DNA from: Pseudomonas libanensis
Lineage (GTDB): Bacteria > Pseudomonadota > Gammaproteobacteria > Pseudomonadales > Pseudomonadaceae
Direction of reading: 5' to 3'
DNA: 64,000 nucleotides
Assembly: GCF_001439685.1 (NCBI RefSeq)
Contig: NZ_JYLH01000001.1
Location: 186,001 to 250,000, forward strand
Of the stretch, positions 1-10,070 are shown in pieces (within the stretch, counting starts at the first letter, position 1; every line of letters starts with the position of its first letter). The translations under genes were made by a program, and so were the position numbers. Under the pieces are notes generated by a model. The model had not been told where the DNA came from. It saw nothing but the letters and a program-made list of their open reading frames with translations, and searched no databases.

Positions 1-38
1 CAGAGCAGGGCGGCCAGCAGGCCCATTAGTACGTCCAT
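1..38 (-). CDS. N-terminal fragment of a probable membrane protein (runs off the window)
   Basis: Only the first 12 codons are inside the window, reading MDVLMGLLAALL from an ATG at 38-36. An AAGGACC ribosome binding site lies just upstream on the same strand. The hydrophobic start suggests a membrane protein such as an EamA-type exporter, but this is inference from twelve residues and no family can be assigned. Confidence 0.45.
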   Translation of the reverse strand, partial: MDVLMGLLAALL

Positions 39-84
39 GTAAGGTCCTTGTTATGTATACCGCTCGCCAGAATAGCGCAGAACC

Positions 85-117
85 AATGTGGGAGAGGGCA
101 GACCCCCTCCCACATTT
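85..117. repeat. REP-type hairpin
   Basis: Compact inverted repeat in which AATGTGGGAG pairs with CTCCCACATT, the arms of Pseudomonas REP elements. It lies in an intergenic gap. Confidence 0.7.
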
Positions 118-137
118 GGATCTCAGCGCTCTTGGGA

Positions 138-338
138 TCAGCTCAGGTTTTCCAAGGTCTGCGCGTCCCACTTGTGAGTCTTGGTCGCCAGGTGGAGCAT
201 ACTGATGGTCAGCGGTATTTTGTCGCCACGGCCTTTGGCGCGTCGCTTCAAGAATACGTCGAACATCGGCGGCTGAAAGTAACGATAAGCGTCGTAGTCG
301 CTTAGGTCGACCCCGAAATCCTGTTCCAGCGCCTGCAT
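138..338 (-). pseudogene. DUF1493-like protein remnant
   Basis: The 66-residue frame reads MQALEQDFGVDLSDYDAYRY and ends in a block (IPLTISMLHLATKTHKW) that resembles the C-terminal part of DUF1493 / acyl-carrier-like small proteins. The open frame continues upstream to about 392 before a stop, without a good start or Shine-Dalgarno. DUF1493 proteins are usually near 100 residues, so this looks like a gene that lost its 5' part. The family call is from recollection of the motif order and is moderate. Confidence 0.4.
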
Positions 339-418
339 GAATTGCTTGTGCAGTGGATTGCTGTGTGTGAGTTGGCCGGCAGCTGGGTGCAGTTATATGC
401 GTTGCGTTCTTGGTTCGA

Positions 419-1018
419 TCAGGCTCCGGGAGGCTTACTGATACACCGCTCAAAAATCGCCTCCAGTCCTCGATAGTCACACGCCACTGCATCAATATTT
501 GCCGGTATCCATGCCGCGTGTTTCACCAGCCACCAATTCACCGAAAACCCCGCATTCACGATGATCTGTTCAAACAGGATCCGCTGTGCCCGTCCATTGC
601 CTTCGCGGAAGGGATGGATGACATTCAGATCGCCATAAGCTTCAGCGATGTGGTGTACGAGATCGGCCTGGGACGCGCCGGCATACCAATTGGCTTCCTG
701 CATACGTCGAATGATTTTCGCAGCTTCCGGCGGGATACGCTCCGGAGTGCAGAACAGTGTGTCACCTTTCTGGATGTTGACGCTGCGCAGCTCGCCAGCC
801 CAGTCGTAGATGTCGCCAAACAGGATACGGTGAATGTGTTGCAGACGTTCGAGGTCGTAGGGCGGCGCAAAAAGCGGAAGGTTGCCTACTGCAATTTCGG
901 ATAACTCCCGCTCGGCCTGATGCAGGCGGTGTTCGTCGAGCAAATCGAGGCGGTTGCGCAGGACGCTGCTATCCGGGTAGCAGTACGGGTCCTGGCCCAC
1001 TCCGTATTTGTCGAGCAT
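419..1018 (-). CDS. fic: Fic-domain AMP transferase toxin
   Basis: 199-residue single-domain Fic protein. The catalytic motif HPFREGNGR is at residues 135-143, with the flap region around residues 80-92. Proteins with this motif transfer AMP from ATP to target hydroxyl groups; in bacterial class I pairs the targets include DNA gyrase and topoisomerase IV. It has no N- or C-terminal inhibitory helix of its own, so inhibition should come in trans. The start codon overlaps by one base the stop of the small gene upstream (TGATG), which carries the inhibitory motif. The gene is complete with all active-site residues, so it should be active when freed from its partner. Confidence 0.9.
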   Translation of the reverse strand: MLDKYGVGQDPYCYPDSSVLRNRLDLLDEHRLHQAERELSEIAVGNLPLFAPPYDLERLQHIHRILFGDIYDWAGELRSVNIQKGDTLFCTPERIPPEAAKIIRRMQEANWYAGASQADLVHHIAEAYGDLNVIHPFREGNGRAQRILFEQIIVNAGFSVNWWLVKHAAWIPANIDAVACDYRGLEAIFERCISKPPGA

Positions 1019-1188
1019 CAGCGGGAGGTGTTGCGGTACTTGGCCAGGACGGCTTCGCGGGTCGGCAAGGGCTTGTCGACATCGGTTGGTTGGGTATCGA
1101 ACCCTTCCAGGCGCAGGCTGGCCAGGTAATTGGAACGGCGGATCTTGTGATAGTGATCCTGTTTTTGCTCAAACGTCAGTTCGCTCAT
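1018..1188 (-). CDS. yhfG: YhfG/VbhA-type antitoxin of Fic
   Basis: 56-residue protein beginning MSELTFEQKQDHYHKIRRSN. It contains SLRLEG at residues 24-29, which matches the (S/T)xxxE(G/N) inhibition motif: Glu28 would reach into the Fic ATP site and block productive nucleotide binding. The ATG at 1188 was preferred over an in-frame upstream ATG at 1230 because the family starts with this motif. It is translationally coupled to fic by a one-base overlap, the usual class I Fic toxin-antitoxin layout. Assignment rests on motif, size and position. Confidence 0.85.
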   Translation of the reverse strand: MSELTFEQKQDHYHKIRRSNYLASLRLEGFDTQPTDVDKPLPTREAVLAKYRNTSR

Positions 1189-1477
1189 TGCAGCGTACTC
1201 CTGGTTAGCAAGGCTTTGATTGTAGCGCAATGCATCATCGTACAGGCAGGTTAAAAAACCACCAACAACCCGAACACGGGAGCGCGGGCAAGGCCACGCC
1301 CTACATTCGATTCTGCCGCTTCCTGCTATTTTCTAGGAAAAGTCCCACTTCGGCCCAGGGCCATCCCTCGCCCTGTGTATCATTCTGTCTCTTTTTTTCT
1401 TGTGACCTTTCTCGATTCGCTGAGGTTCCCAGGCTATGTTTTGGAGCCAACCCAGCGGTCAATGGAGTGACAGCCTT

Positions 1478-3415
<1,938 letters not shown>

Positions 3416-3427
3416 CGAGACTTGCCG

Positions 3428-3859
3428 ATGCCTGACTCAACGCCCCTGCGCGCCGATTACCGCTACTTCCAGCCGATTACCACGCGCTGGCACGACAACG
3501 ATGCCTACGGCCATGTGAACAACGTCACCTACTACGGCTTCTTCGATACGGCAGTGAATACCTACCTGATCGAACAGGGCGGGCTGGATATTCACGACGG
3601 TGAGGTGGTGGGATTCGTGGTGAGTTCGGCGTGCGATTATTTTGCGTCGATTGCCTTTCCCGAGCGCATTGAAATCGGCCTGCGAGTGGGCAAGCTGGGT
3701 AACAGTTCGGTGCAGTATGAGCTGGCGGTGTTCAAGGCGGGGGAACAGGAGGCGTGTGCGGCGGGGCGCTTCGTCCATGTGTTTGTGGACCGAGCCTCGA
3801 ACCAGCCAGTGCCGATTCCGGGGATGTTGCGCGAAGCGATGCAGCGCTTGGTGGTTTGA
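3428..3859 (+). CDS. Acyl-CoA thioesterase, hotdog fold
   Basis: 143 residues with the 4-hydroxybenzoyl-CoA thioesterase signature: TRWHDNDAYGHVNNVTYYGF near the N terminus, where the Asp after the HDN motif is the usual catalytic residue. The ATG at 3428 is used rather than an in-frame TTG at 3422. It follows the helicase gene by only 12 bases and may be co-transcribed. The physiological substrate cannot be read from the sequence. Confidence 0.85.
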   Translation: MPDSTPLRADYRYFQPITTRWHDNDAYGHVNNVTYYGFFDTAVNTYLIEQGGLDIHDGEVVGFVVSSACDYFASIAFPERIEIGLRVGKLGNSSVQYELAVFKAGEQEACAAGRFVHVFVDRASNQPVPIPGMLREAMQRLVV

Positions 3860-3882
3860 GGCACCTACAAACAACCCAGACC

Positions 3883-3977
3883 AAATGTGGGAGCCGGGCT
3901 TGCCCGCGATGGCGCAGTATCAGGCAGTACGTCTAAACCTGATTCACTGCTATCGCGGGCAGGCCCGGCTCCCACAT
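3883..3977. repeat. REP pair (BIME-like doublet)
   Basis: Two REP units in inverted orientation, AATGTGGGAGCCGGGCTTGC and its mirror ending in CGGCTCCCACAT, separated by about 40 bases. It sits between convergent genes, where it may stabilise both transcripts. Confidence 0.85.
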
Positions 3978-4005
3978 CGGATGTGCTCGTCAGAGCGCGT
4001 ATTTA

Positions 4006-4488
4006 TCAGTCGCGATAACGGTGCTTGTTCTTGCGATGCCCATAGGCATGGCCGCGGCCAGGGTGGCCATCGCGGTAGTAGCGACGGTCGTCACGGTCAC
4101 GGTCGCGATAACGGCGGTCGTCGCGATCGCTTTCGTTGCCCATGTAGTTGCCCAGTGCACCACCTGCACCCCCGCCGGCCGCTGAGCCGATCAGTGCACC
4201 GGTGCTGCCGCCGACACTGCGGCCCACGACGTTGCCGCCGGCTGCGCCCAATGCGCCGCCAATGGCGGCTTCGCCTCGGCTGCGCTTGTCGGCACCGACC
4301 GCACTGCCGCCCGCGCCGCCCAGGGCTGCGCCAATGGTCGAGCCGGTGTTGCCGCCCAACTGTTGGCCGACAACAGAACCTAGAACCCCGCCCAATGCGC
4401 CGCCTACACCGGCTTCGGTGGTGCCACCGGCCATGGCTGCGCCACTGACCAGGCCAAGGGACAACAAGAGAATCGAGGAAAACTTCAT
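4006..4488 (-). CDS. Glycine-zipper exported protein
   Basis: 160 residues with a signal peptide MKFSSILLLSLGLVSGAAMA. The central 100 residues are repeated GxxxG glycine-zipper segments (for example GGALGGVLGSVVGQQLGG), followed by a basic, Arg/Asp/Tyr-rich tail (RRYRDRDRDDRRYYRDG). Glycine-zipper domains are found in outer-membrane lipoproteins and pore-like proteins; no lipobox cysteine is present here, so it is probably periplasmic or outer-membrane associated. Function is unknown. Conserved in Pseudomonas. Confidence 0.75.
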   Translation of the reverse strand: MKFSSILLLSLGLVSGAAMAGGTTEAGVGGALGGVLGSVVGQQLGGNTGSTIGAALGGAGGSAVGADKRSRGEAAIGGALGAAGGNVVGRSVGGSTGALIGSAAGGGAGGALGNYMGNESDRDDRRYRDRDRDDRRYYRDGHPGRGHAYGHRKNKHRYRD

Positions 4489-4569
4489 TCAGGGAAACCT
4501 CAAGGGGATGACGGCGCGATCCTGAGGTTGTATCGAGACGCTGACAATCGAAATCCGACCGGCGGCAGA

Positions 4570-4682
4570 GGTTGTATACAATTTGCTAAGTTACTGTTTT
4601 TTATCGGGAACTTAAGTTGTTTTTGCAGGTCTTTAGCTACTTCGGAACGGCCGCTTTTATGCAAAAGCGGCCTTTTTTTTTG
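4570..4682 (+). ncRNA. Candidate small RNA ending in an intrinsic terminator
   Basis: Between two minus-strand genes there is a plus-strand intrinsic terminator with no plus-strand gene in front of it. Upstream is an AT-rich stretch with a TTGTATACAA palindrome that could hold a promoter. A short transcript of roughly 90-110 nt would fit. No known sRNA family was recognised, and the 5' end is a guess. Confidence 0.35.
4646..4682 (+). terminator. Intrinsic terminator
   Basis: Stem GGCCGCTTTT / AAAAGCGGCC followed by nine T residues on the plus strand. Both flanking genes are on the minus strand, so it must end a separate transcript. Confidence 0.8.
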
Positions 4683-4713
4683 TCTGCCGAATGTGGGGTG
4701 CTTGTGCTGGCCT

Positions 4714-4806
4714 CTTCGCGGGCAAGCCCGCTCCCACATTAGATCGGTTCACACAGTCTCAATTGTGAACCCATTCCAGTGTGGGAGCGGGCTTGCCCGC
4801 GAAAGC
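4714..4806. repeat. REP pair
   Basis: Two facing REP units: CGCGGGCAAGCCCGCTCCCA and, about 40 bases on, TGTGGGAGCGGGCTTGCCCG. They lie just downstream of the oxidoreductase gene. Confidence 0.85.
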
Positions 4807-4838
4807 GGTAGTTCAAGCAACACACATTTCGGATCAAG

Positions 4839-7187
4839 TCAGGCCGAGCGCGCCATGATCAACCCAGTATCACTCGCCGCCTCCAGGCGAATCGCGACGA
4901 ACTTTGACGTCGGCGTGTGGCTGCCCTCGCCAGTGCTTTCCAGCGGCACCAGTGGATTCACCTCCGGGTAGTACGCCGCTGCCTGCCCCGCCGGAATATC
5001 AAACGCCAGCAAGGTAAAGCCCTTCACACGGCGCTCACGGCCATCCTCCCACAACGACACGATGTCAGCCTTCTGCCCTGGCTTGAAGCCCAGGCGGATG
5101 ATGTCGGCTTCGTTGACGAACAGCACGTCACGCTGGCCCTTGACCCCGCGGTAACGGTCGTCCAGGCCGTAGATTGTGGTGTTGTACTGATCGTGGGAGC
5201 GCATCGACTGCATGATCAGGTCCGGCACCCGGCCCGTGGCATGGGTGCGTTCGTGGATCAGGTCCTTGGGCAGGATGTTCGGGCGGAAGTTGGCGCGGCC
5301 CGATGGTGTATTCCAGCGGCGTGCACCGGCCGAGTTGCCAAGGTAGAACCCCCCTGGGTGCTTGATGCGCTCGTTGAAGTCCTTGAAGCCCGGGATGGTG
5401 TCGGCAATCAGGTCGCGAATGCGCCCGTAATCGGCCACCAGCCAATTCCAGTCCACCGGTTTGCTGCCCAAGGTGGCGGCGGCAATCCCGGCCAGGATCG
5501 CCGGTTCGGACTTCATCTGCGCCGACAGCGGCGGCAGTTGGCCATTGGAGCCATGGACCATGCTGAACGAGTCCTCCACCGTCACCGCTTGCGGGCCGTC
5601 GGCCTGGATGTCGATATCGGTACGTCCCAGGCACGGCAGGATCAGCGCGTCTTTACCGTGCATCAGGTGGCTGCGGTTGAGCTTGGTGCTGATCTGTACG
5701 GTCAGGTCGCAATTGCGCAACGCTTCGAAGGTGCGCAGGCTGTCTGGCGTGGCTTGGGCAAAGTTGCCGCCCAGGCCGATAAACACTTTGGAGCGGCCTT
5801 CGAGCATGGCGTGAATCGCTTCCACCACGTTGTGGCCGCTGTCGCGTGGCACCTGGAACTGGAAGCGACGCTCCAGCGCGTCAAGGAAGGCTACCGGTGG
5901 GCGTTCGTTGATGCCCATGGTGCGATCGCCCTGCACATTACTGTGGCCCCGCACAGGGCACAGGCCGGCGCCTGGGCGGCCAATATTGCCGCGCAACAGC
6001 ATCAGGTTGGCGATTTCCTGGATGGTCGGTACCGAGTGGCGGTGCTGGGTGATACCCATCGCCCAGCACATGATCACGTTCTTGCCTTTGGCGTACATGC
6101 GCGCCGCTTGCTCGATCTCAACCAAGGCCAGGCCGGATTGCTCGACGATTTCTTCCCATGAGGTGTCGTCAATCTGGCCCAGATACTCCAGTACGCTGGT
6201 GGTGTGCTCGTTGAGGAAGTCATGGTCGAAAACCGCTTCCTTGCCTTCGGCCAGAGCCTCGCGTTCCCACAGTAGAAGGAACTTGGCCATGCCACGCAGG
6301 ATGGCCATGTCGCCGCCCAATGCGGGGCGGAAGTAGGCGGTATTGGTTGGCTTGTCACCGTTGGTGAGCATTTCCAGCGGATGTTGCGGATGCTGGAAGC
6401 GTTCCAGACCGCGCTCTTTCAGTGGGTTGATACACACCACCTGGGCGCCGCGTTTCACCGCTTCGCGTAGCGGTTCAAGCATGCGCGGGTGGTTGGTGCC
6501 GGGGTTCTGGCCCCAGACGAAAATAGCGTCGGCATGTTCGAAGTCGTCAAAGGTCACGGTGCCTTTGCCCACGCCCACACTCTGGGCCAGGGCTACGCCG
6601 CTGGCCTCGTGGCACATGTTCGAGCAGTCCGGGAAATTGTTGGTGCCGTATGCGCGTACAAACAACTGGTACAGGTAGGCGGCTTCGTTGCTGGCGCGGC
6701 CCGAGGTGTAGAACTCGGCCATGTTCGGGCTGGGCAGTGCGTTGAGGTGCTTGCCGATCAGGTCGAAGGCCGCTTCCCAACTGATGGGCATGTAGCGGTC
6801 GGTCGCAGCGTCATAGCGCATCGGCTCGGTCAGGCGGCCTTGGTATTCCAGCCAATAGTCGCTTTGCTCCAACAATGCGGTGACGCTGTGCTTGGCGAAG
6901 AACGCCGCATCGACGCGGCGCTTGGTGGCTTCCCAGTTGACCGCCTTGGCGCCGTTTTCGCAGAACTTGACCATGCCGCTTTCCGGCGAGTCACCCCAGG
7001 CGCAGCCCGGGCAATCGAAACCGCCGTTCTGGTTGGTCTTGAGCATCATGCGGATGTTTTTCAGCGCATTGTCACTGGTCAACCAGGCTTGCGCCACGCT
7101 GATCAGCGCGCCCCAGCCGCCAGCCGGGCCTTTATAAGGCTTGTAGCGCGGGGTTGGGGTTTGGTCGGCTTGGTGGTGAAGGCTCAT
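4839..7187 (-). CDS. FdhF/YdeP-family molybdopterin oxidoreductase
   Basis: 782 residues from the ATG at 7187 (GGAG 8 bases upstream). The N terminus has a cysteine pair (FDCPGCAWGD) typical of the YdeP branch of formate-dehydrogenase-like enzymes. The middle has the molybdopterin-guanine-dinucleotide-binding blocks (FVWGQNPGTNHPRM, MCWAMGITQHRHSVPTIQEI, LLRGNIGRPGAG), and the C terminus a DMSOR-like cofactor-binding domain. The physiological substrate is not certain; annotations as formate dehydrogenase alpha subunit are by similarity. The start overlaps the end of fdhD by four bases, which supports a shared role in cofactor sulfuration and assembly. Confidence 0.85.
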   Translation of the reverse strand: MSLHHQADQTPTPRYKPYKGPAGGWGALISVAQAWLTSDNALKNIRMMLKTNQNGGFDCPGCAWGDSPESGMVKFCENGAKAVNWEATKRRVDAAFFAKHSVTALLEQSDYWLEYQGRLTEPMRYDAATDRYMPISWEAAFDLIGKHLNALPSPNMAEFYTSGRASNEAAYLYQLFVRAYGTNNFPDCSNMCHEASGVALAQSVGVGKGTVTFDDFEHADAIFVWGQNPGTNHPRMLEPLREAVKRGAQVVCINPLKERGLERFQHPQHPLEMLTNGDKPTNTAYFRPALGGDMAILRGMAKFLLLWEREALAEGKEAVFDHDFLNEHTTSVLEYLGQIDDTSWEEIVEQSGLALVEIEQAARMYAKGKNVIMCWAMGITQHRHSVPTIQEIANLMLLRGNIGRPGAGLCPVRGHSNVQGDRTMGINERPPVAFLDALERRFQFQVPRDSGHNVVEAIHAMLEGRSKVFIGLGGNFAQATPDSLRTFEALRNCDLTVQISTKLNRSHLMHGKDALILPCLGRTDIDIQADGPQAVTVEDSFSMVHGSNGQLPPLSAQMKSEPAILAGIAAATLGSKPVDWNWLVADYGRIRDLIADTIPGFKDFNERIKHPGGFYLGNSAGARRWNTPSGRANFRPNILPKDLIHERTHATGRVPDLIMQSMRSHDQYNTTIYGLDDRYRGVKGQRDVLFVNEADIIRLGFKPGQKADIVSLWEDGRERRVKGFTLLAFDIPAGQAAAYYPEVNPLVPLESTGEGSHTPTSKFVAIRLEAASDTGLIMARSA

Positions 7188-8023
7188 GGCAGGAACTCCA
7201 TCGCTGGGCTGTAGACCCGCGGCGCGCTTTTCTGCGGCAGGTGGATGAGATTGAGGTTGTGCCGGCGCGCCCATTGAAGGGCCAAGCCAGTAGGCGAGGA
7301 CAGGCTGACCAGGGTCTGGATGCCGGCGCGCAGGACTTTCTGGATCAGTTCGAGACTGCAGCGACTGGTGACAATGGCCAGGCCACCGTTGGTCGGGATG
7401 TGTGCGCGGATCAAGGCGCCGATCAATTTATCCAGGGCGTTATGCCGGCCGATGTCCTCGCGACCCACCAGCAATTCGCCCTGATTGTTCATAAACACCG
7501 CCGCATGCACTGCGCCGCTGTACTGGCCCAGAGGCTGGAATGCACTGATGCGCTGGCGCAGGCCATCGAGCCATTCGGCGGGCGGCAAGGGCGCGCCGGG
7601 CAGCACTTGCAGGTCTGGCAGTGCCTGTTCAACCGCTTCTACTCCGCACAGGCCGCAACCGCTGGTACCCGCCAATTGGCGGCGCTGCTGCTTGAGGTTC
7701 CAGAATGCACGGCTGGAAATCTGCACCTGAGCATATTGGGCAGAGCCGGAGCCGCTGATTTTCAGGTCATAGATGTCGCTGACGTCGGTGATAATGCCGC
7801 TGCCGAGGCTGAAGCCGACAATGAAGTCTTCCAGGTCCGTGGGCGTCACCAGCATCACCGCCTGGCTGATATCGTTATAGGCAATCGCCAACGCCACCTC
7901 TTCGGCCAGTGCAGTACTGGCGATTTCTGTGTGTCCAAGATTGCAATATTGATAGCTCTGGCTGGCGACGGGCGCGGTCGTTTCGAGTGCGGGCGCCGCG
8001 CAGGTTGGGTGCTTGGCGTTCAT
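7184..8023 (-). CDS. fdhD: Formate dehydrogenase accessory sulfurtransferase FdhD
   Basis: 279 residues, the usual FdhD length. The conserved cysteine pair is in SGCGLCGVEAVEQ, and GREDIGRHNALDKLIG and TSRCSLELIQK are family blocks. FdhD moves sulfur from the cysteine desulfurase IscS to the bis-MGD molybdenum cofactor before insertion into formate-dehydrogenase-type enzymes. It is upstream of, and overlaps, the oxidoreductase it presumably matures. Confidence 0.93.
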   Translation of the reverse strand: MNAKHPTCAAPALETTAPVASQSYQYCNLGHTEIASTALAEEVALAIAYNDISQAVMLVTPTDLEDFIVGFSLGSGIITDVSDIYDLKISGSGSAQYAQVQISSRAFWNLKQQRRQLAGTSGCGLCGVEAVEQALPDLQVLPGAPLPPAEWLDGLRQRISAFQPLGQYSGAVHAAVFMNNQGELLVGREDIGRHNALDKLIGALIRAHIPTNGGLAIVTSRCSLELIQKVLRAGIQTLVSLSSPTGLALQWARRHNLNLIHLPQKSAPRVYSPAMEFLP

Positions 8024-8197
8024 GGGGCAGTACCACCGGCGGATTGATCAGTGTTTAGACTAGGCGCGACAAAGGGTCGCGTCTAATCGCCAGTATTGAT
8101 CTATTGATAGATGGCGTCGATCAAGGTTCACACGCTCTTTCGTTGCGCTTATTCCAAGCACGGGTGATTGGGATACTTTTTAGTCTTTTGCCAGTCA

Positions 8198-8225
8198 GGA
8201 ACCCAAGTCGGCAGGACTGGTCTAG
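8198..8225 (+). promoter_or_regulatory. Possible AlgU/sigma-E-type promoter of the LysM/BON gene
   Basis: GGAACC followed 17 bases later by TCTAG resembles the AlgU consensus (GAACTT, 16-17 bases, TCTGA) and ends about 40 bases before the start codon. An envelope-stress promoter would suit a LysM/BON protein, but two or more positions deviate. Confidence 0.35.
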
Positions 8226-8265
8226 TCTTGGGCATCTGATACATAAACCCCAAGGAGAGCGCACC

Positions 8266-8706
8266 ATGAGTCTATTAAGCTTTGTTAAGGAAGCCGGCGA
8301 GAAGTTGATCGATCTGTTGACGCCGGGTAATGCGAACGCCAGTGAGCAGTTGAAGGATCATGTGAGCAAGGTGGGCCTGGGTAATCCAAACGTGCAGACC
8401 ACGGTGGAGGGCGACAAGGTCACGGTGACTGGTGAAGTGGCCACGCAGGAAGAGAAAGAGAAGATCCTGTTGGCGTTGGGTAACATTGCCGGTGTGGCAA
8501 GCGTGGATGATCAGATCACTGTCACCGGCCCAGTAGTGGTGGCTTCACGCTTTGTTGTTGTGAAGAGCGGTGACACTCTTAGCGCAATCTCTAAAACGGT
8601 CTATGGCGACGCGAATAAGTACGACAAGATTTTCCAGGCTAACAAACCACTGTTGTCGCACCCGGACAAGATCTACCCAGGCCAGACACTGCGCATTCCT
8701 GATTAA
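8266..8706 (+). CDS. lysM: BON and LysM domain protein (Kbp/YgaU-like)
   Basis: 146 residues, start chosen by a strong AAGGAG site at 8252. An N-terminal BON domain (about residues 25-90, with VQTTVEGDKVTVTGEV) is followed by a C-terminal LysM motif (VVKSGDTLSAISKTVYGDAN to YPGQTLRIP). E. coli Kbp has the same architecture and size and is a cytoplasmic potassium-binding protein; there is no signal peptide here either, which fits that group. Stands alone. Confidence 0.85.
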   Translation: MSLLSFVKEAGEKLIDLLTPGNANASEQLKDHVSKVGLGNPNVQTTVEGDKVTVTGEVATQEEKEKILLALGNIAGVASVDDQITVTGPVVVASRFVVVKSGDTLSAISKTVYGDANKYDKIFQANKPLLSHPDKIYPGQTLRIPD

Positions 8707-8717
8707 TACGCAGAACA

Positions 8718-8752
8718 AAATGTGGGAGGAGGCAAGCCCCCTCTCACATTTG
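8718..8752. repeat. REP-type hairpin
   Basis: AAATGTGGGAGGAGG and CCCCCTCTCACATTT form a compact inverted repeat between convergent genes. Confidence 0.7.
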
Positions 8753-8753
8753 A

Positions 8754-9416
8754 TCAGAGCCCGGCAATGAGATCGCGGTAACCTTCTACTGCTGCAAACT
8801 CTGCCGTGTCCTTTTGTCCTTTTTTGCTATCTGGCTCTTTCACCGCCAGCAAGTGCCCCACGCCGAAATCCCGGGCGCTGCGCAGTATCGGCAAGGTGTC
8901 ATCGATAAACAGGCTACGGGCCGGATCGAAACGGATGTCGGCTTGCAAGGCTTCCCAGAATTGCGGGTTTTCCTTGGGAAAACCGTAGTCGTGAGAGCTG
9001 ATCAAACGCTCGAAATACGGCGCCAGTTCAATGCGTTCCAGCTTCAATGACAGCGAATCACGATGAGCGTTGGTGATCATGATCACGCGCTTGCCGGCCT
9101 GTTTGATCGCCGCCAGGAACGTATCGGCATCCGGGCGCAGGGCGATCAGGTGGGCGGTTTCCAACTTGAGTTCGCGCACAGGGATCTTGAGCTCGGCGCT
9201 CCAGAAATCCAGGCAATACCATTGCAACTGTCCGGCGTTACGCTCAAACAGCGGTTGCAGCTCCATTTCGGCCATGGCCTGGCTCACGCCGTGCAGTTCG
9301 GCGTAACGCTGGGGCAAGTGCTCCATCCAGAAATGGTTGTCGTAATGCAGGTCGAGCAAGGTGCCGTCCATGTCCAGCAGGACGGTGTCGATGGCGTGCC
9401 AGGGCAAAGAGGGCAT
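8754..9416 (-). CDS. yrfG: GMP/IMP nucleotidase, HAD superfamily
   Basis: 220 residues. HAD motif I is DMDGTLLDLHYDN, motif II MITNAHRDSL with Thr-Asn, motif III Lys in FPKENPQFW and motif IV FIDDTLPIL. Length and motif spacing match YrfG, which dephosphorylates purine nucleoside monophosphates in the cytoplasm. It is divergent from nudE, a nucleotide-cleaning enzyme, with an 87-base gap that must hold both promoters. Confidence 0.85.
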   Translation of the reverse strand: MPSLPWHAIDTVLLDMDGTLLDLHYDNHFWMEHLPQRYAELHGVSQAMAEMELQPLFERNAGQLQWYCLDFWSAELKIPVRELKLETAHLIALRPDADTFLAAIKQAGKRVIMITNAHRDSLSLKLERIELAPYFERLISSHDYGFPKENPQFWEALQADIRFDPARSLFIDDTLPILRSARDFGVGHLLAVKEPDSKKGQKDTAEFAAVEGYRDLIAGL

Positions 9417-9503
9417 GGTGCGTTCTCATGTAAGTAAAGATATCCGACACAGACAATCGGAAAAGCCACGGTATAGTAACCCGATCACGCCAAGGAGCCG
9501 CTT

Positions 9504-10070
9504 ATGCGCCAGAAACCCACTGTCCTCGCCCGCGAAATAGTCGCCAGTAGCCGTTTGTTCCGCGTGGAGGAAGTGCAATTGCGCTTTTCCAATGGCGTTG
9601 AACGGACCTACGAGCGTCTGGTGGGTCGGGGCACGGGCTACGGCGCGGTGATGATCGTGGCGATGATCGATGAGGATCATGCGCTGCTGGTGGAAGAGTA
9701 CTGCGGTGGCACCGACGAGTATGAACTGTCCTTGCCCAAAGGTTTGATCGAGCCGGGCGAGGATGTGTTGGCGGCGGCGGATCGCGAACTCAAGGAAGAA
9801 GCCGGTTACGGCGCACGGCAGCTGGAGCACATCACCGAACTGTCGTTGTCGCCTGGTTATATGAGCCAGAAAATTCAGGTGGTGCTGGCCACCGATCTGT
9901 ACGAAGAACGCCTTGAAGGCGATGAGCCTGAACCGATGCGCGTGGAGCGGGTCAACCTGCGTGAGTTGTCGGCGCTTGCGCAAAACGAGCAATTCAGCGA
10001 AGGCCGCGCCTTGGCTGCACTGTACTTGGTAAGAGACCTGTTGACCCAGCGTGGAGCGTTCAACGCATGA
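9504..10070 (+). CDS. nudE: ADP compounds hydrolase NudE (Nudix)
   Basis: 188 residues with an intact Nudix box from GLIEPGED through RELKEEAGYG. NudE hydrolyses ADP-ribose, NADH and diadenosine polyphosphates. An AAGGAG site precedes the ATG. It overlaps cysQ by four bases (ATGA), the common Pseudomonas arrangement, so the two are translationally coupled. Confidence 0.9.
   Translation: MRQKPTVLAREIVASSRLFRVEEVQLRFSNGVERTYERLVGRGTGYGAVMIVAMIDEDHALLVEEYCGGTDEYELSLPKGLIEPGEDVLAAADRELKEEAGYGARQLEHITELSLSPGYMSQKIQVVLATDLYEERLEGDEPEPMRVERVNLRELSALAQNEQFSEGRALAALYLVRDLLTQRGAFNA

Noticed and set aside
1271..1309. Further REP element upstream of the RecQ-type gene
   Set aside because: Only a loose match to the REP arms with several mismatches; too degenerate to call.
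4917..6161. 414-codon open frame opposite the molybdopterin oxidoreductase gene
   Set aside because: Antisense shadow of a complete enzyme; no ribosome site and no domain.
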